From contig BFEA01000101.1 of assembly GCA_003427395.1 (NCBI GenBank), forward strand, positions 2,507,182 through 2,532,844: a stretch of DNA of 25,663 bases, read 5' to 3'. The DNA comes from Chara braunii (Eukaryota; Streptophyta; Charophyceae; Charales; Characeae). Position numbers and translations under genes: made by a program. Every line of letters begins with the position of its first letter. The first letter of the stretch is position 1. Shown piece by piece: positions 25,545 through 25,663 of this stretch. The notes beneath the pieces are model-generated. The model searched no databases. It had not been told where the DNA came from and saw only the letters and a list, made by a program, of their open reading frames with translations.

Positions 25545-25647
25545 TTGCACGCCCGGCCGCGGCCGGGGGGTCCAAGTCGGCCGCGGCCTAGGCCGATGGC
25601 CGAATCGGCCGGGTTCAGCCTAGGCCGACCAGCCGACTTCGGTGCAA
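25545..25647. repeat. GC-rich nested palindrome cluster
   Basis: Outer pair TTGCAC (25545) / GTGCAA (25642). Inside it are a perfect 16-bp palindrome CCCGGCCGCGGCCGGG (25552-25567), an imperfect 20/22-bp inverted repeat AAGTCGGCCGCGGCCTAGGC (25574) / GCCTAGGCCGACCAGCCGACTT (25618), and at the loop GGCCGAATCGGCC (25598-25610). The block is dominated by GGCC and CCGA words and is followed by a T-rich run to the window end. The remainder may lie outside the window. Confidence 0.85.
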
Positions 25648-25663
25648 GATTTTTATTTTTTTT

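Noticed and set aside
1-25663. CRISPR arrays, tRNA, rRNA, riboswitches or bacterial operons
   Set aside because: No regularly spaced short repeats with unique spacers, no cloverleaf with a proper T-loop, and no adjacent coding frames with ribosome-binding sites were found.

Overview
This looks like nuclear DNA of a land plant, possibly a non-flowering one. The evidence is a single recognisable gene of the plant-specific FLX / FLX-like (FRIGIDA-complex coiled-coil) family, together with long non-coding stretches, (GA)n/(CT)n/(CA)n microsatellites, short inverted-repeat elements and very many short tandem duplications. There are no bacterial-style operons, ribosome-binding sites, tRNAs, rRNAs or CRISPR arrays. 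I cannot name the species. Nearly all other open frames are short, often lack an ATG, run through repeats and resemble nothing I recognise, so I treat them as chance.

Layout. 1-1271: repeat-rich start with tandem pieces of a small inverted-repeat element, a GA/CT foldback repeat, G-rich runs and two tandem duplications. 1990-4000: a three-copy segment in which each copy carries its own microsatellite, then a strongly purine-biased stretch interrupted by a block of CCACCAGTAC-ended repeats (2922-3596). 4256-6020: several small tandem duplications. 6462-6574: first intact copy of a ~113-bp TA-flanked inverted-repeat element (MITE A). 6575-8480: upstream region of the gene. 8481-9434: FLX-like gene on the + strand, one uninterrupted 317-codon frame. 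9435-12100: downstream DNA, pyrimidine-rich, with a (CT)n tract. 12118-13325: stacked tandem duplications, one of them split by the second intact MITE (MITE B, 12728-12841). 13600-18680: further duplications (period about 44-271 bp) and a (GA)n tract. 19402-25266: a dense domain of the CCACCAGTAC family, partly organised as an alternating higher-order array. 25545-25647: a very GC-rich nest of palindromes at the window edge.

How the parts fit. Only the FLX-like gene can be given a cellular role: a nuclear coiled-coil scaffold by family knowledge. The rest is best explained as small non-autonomous DNA elements plus unequal exchange or replication slippage that duplicates short segments. Two observations stand out. 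One is the MITE insertion with its target site preserved in a neighbouring paralogous repeat, which fixes the element's ends and a TA duplication. The other is the family of 125-200-bp units ending in TTTAAACCACCAGTAC, which appears both as single units and inside tandem arrays.
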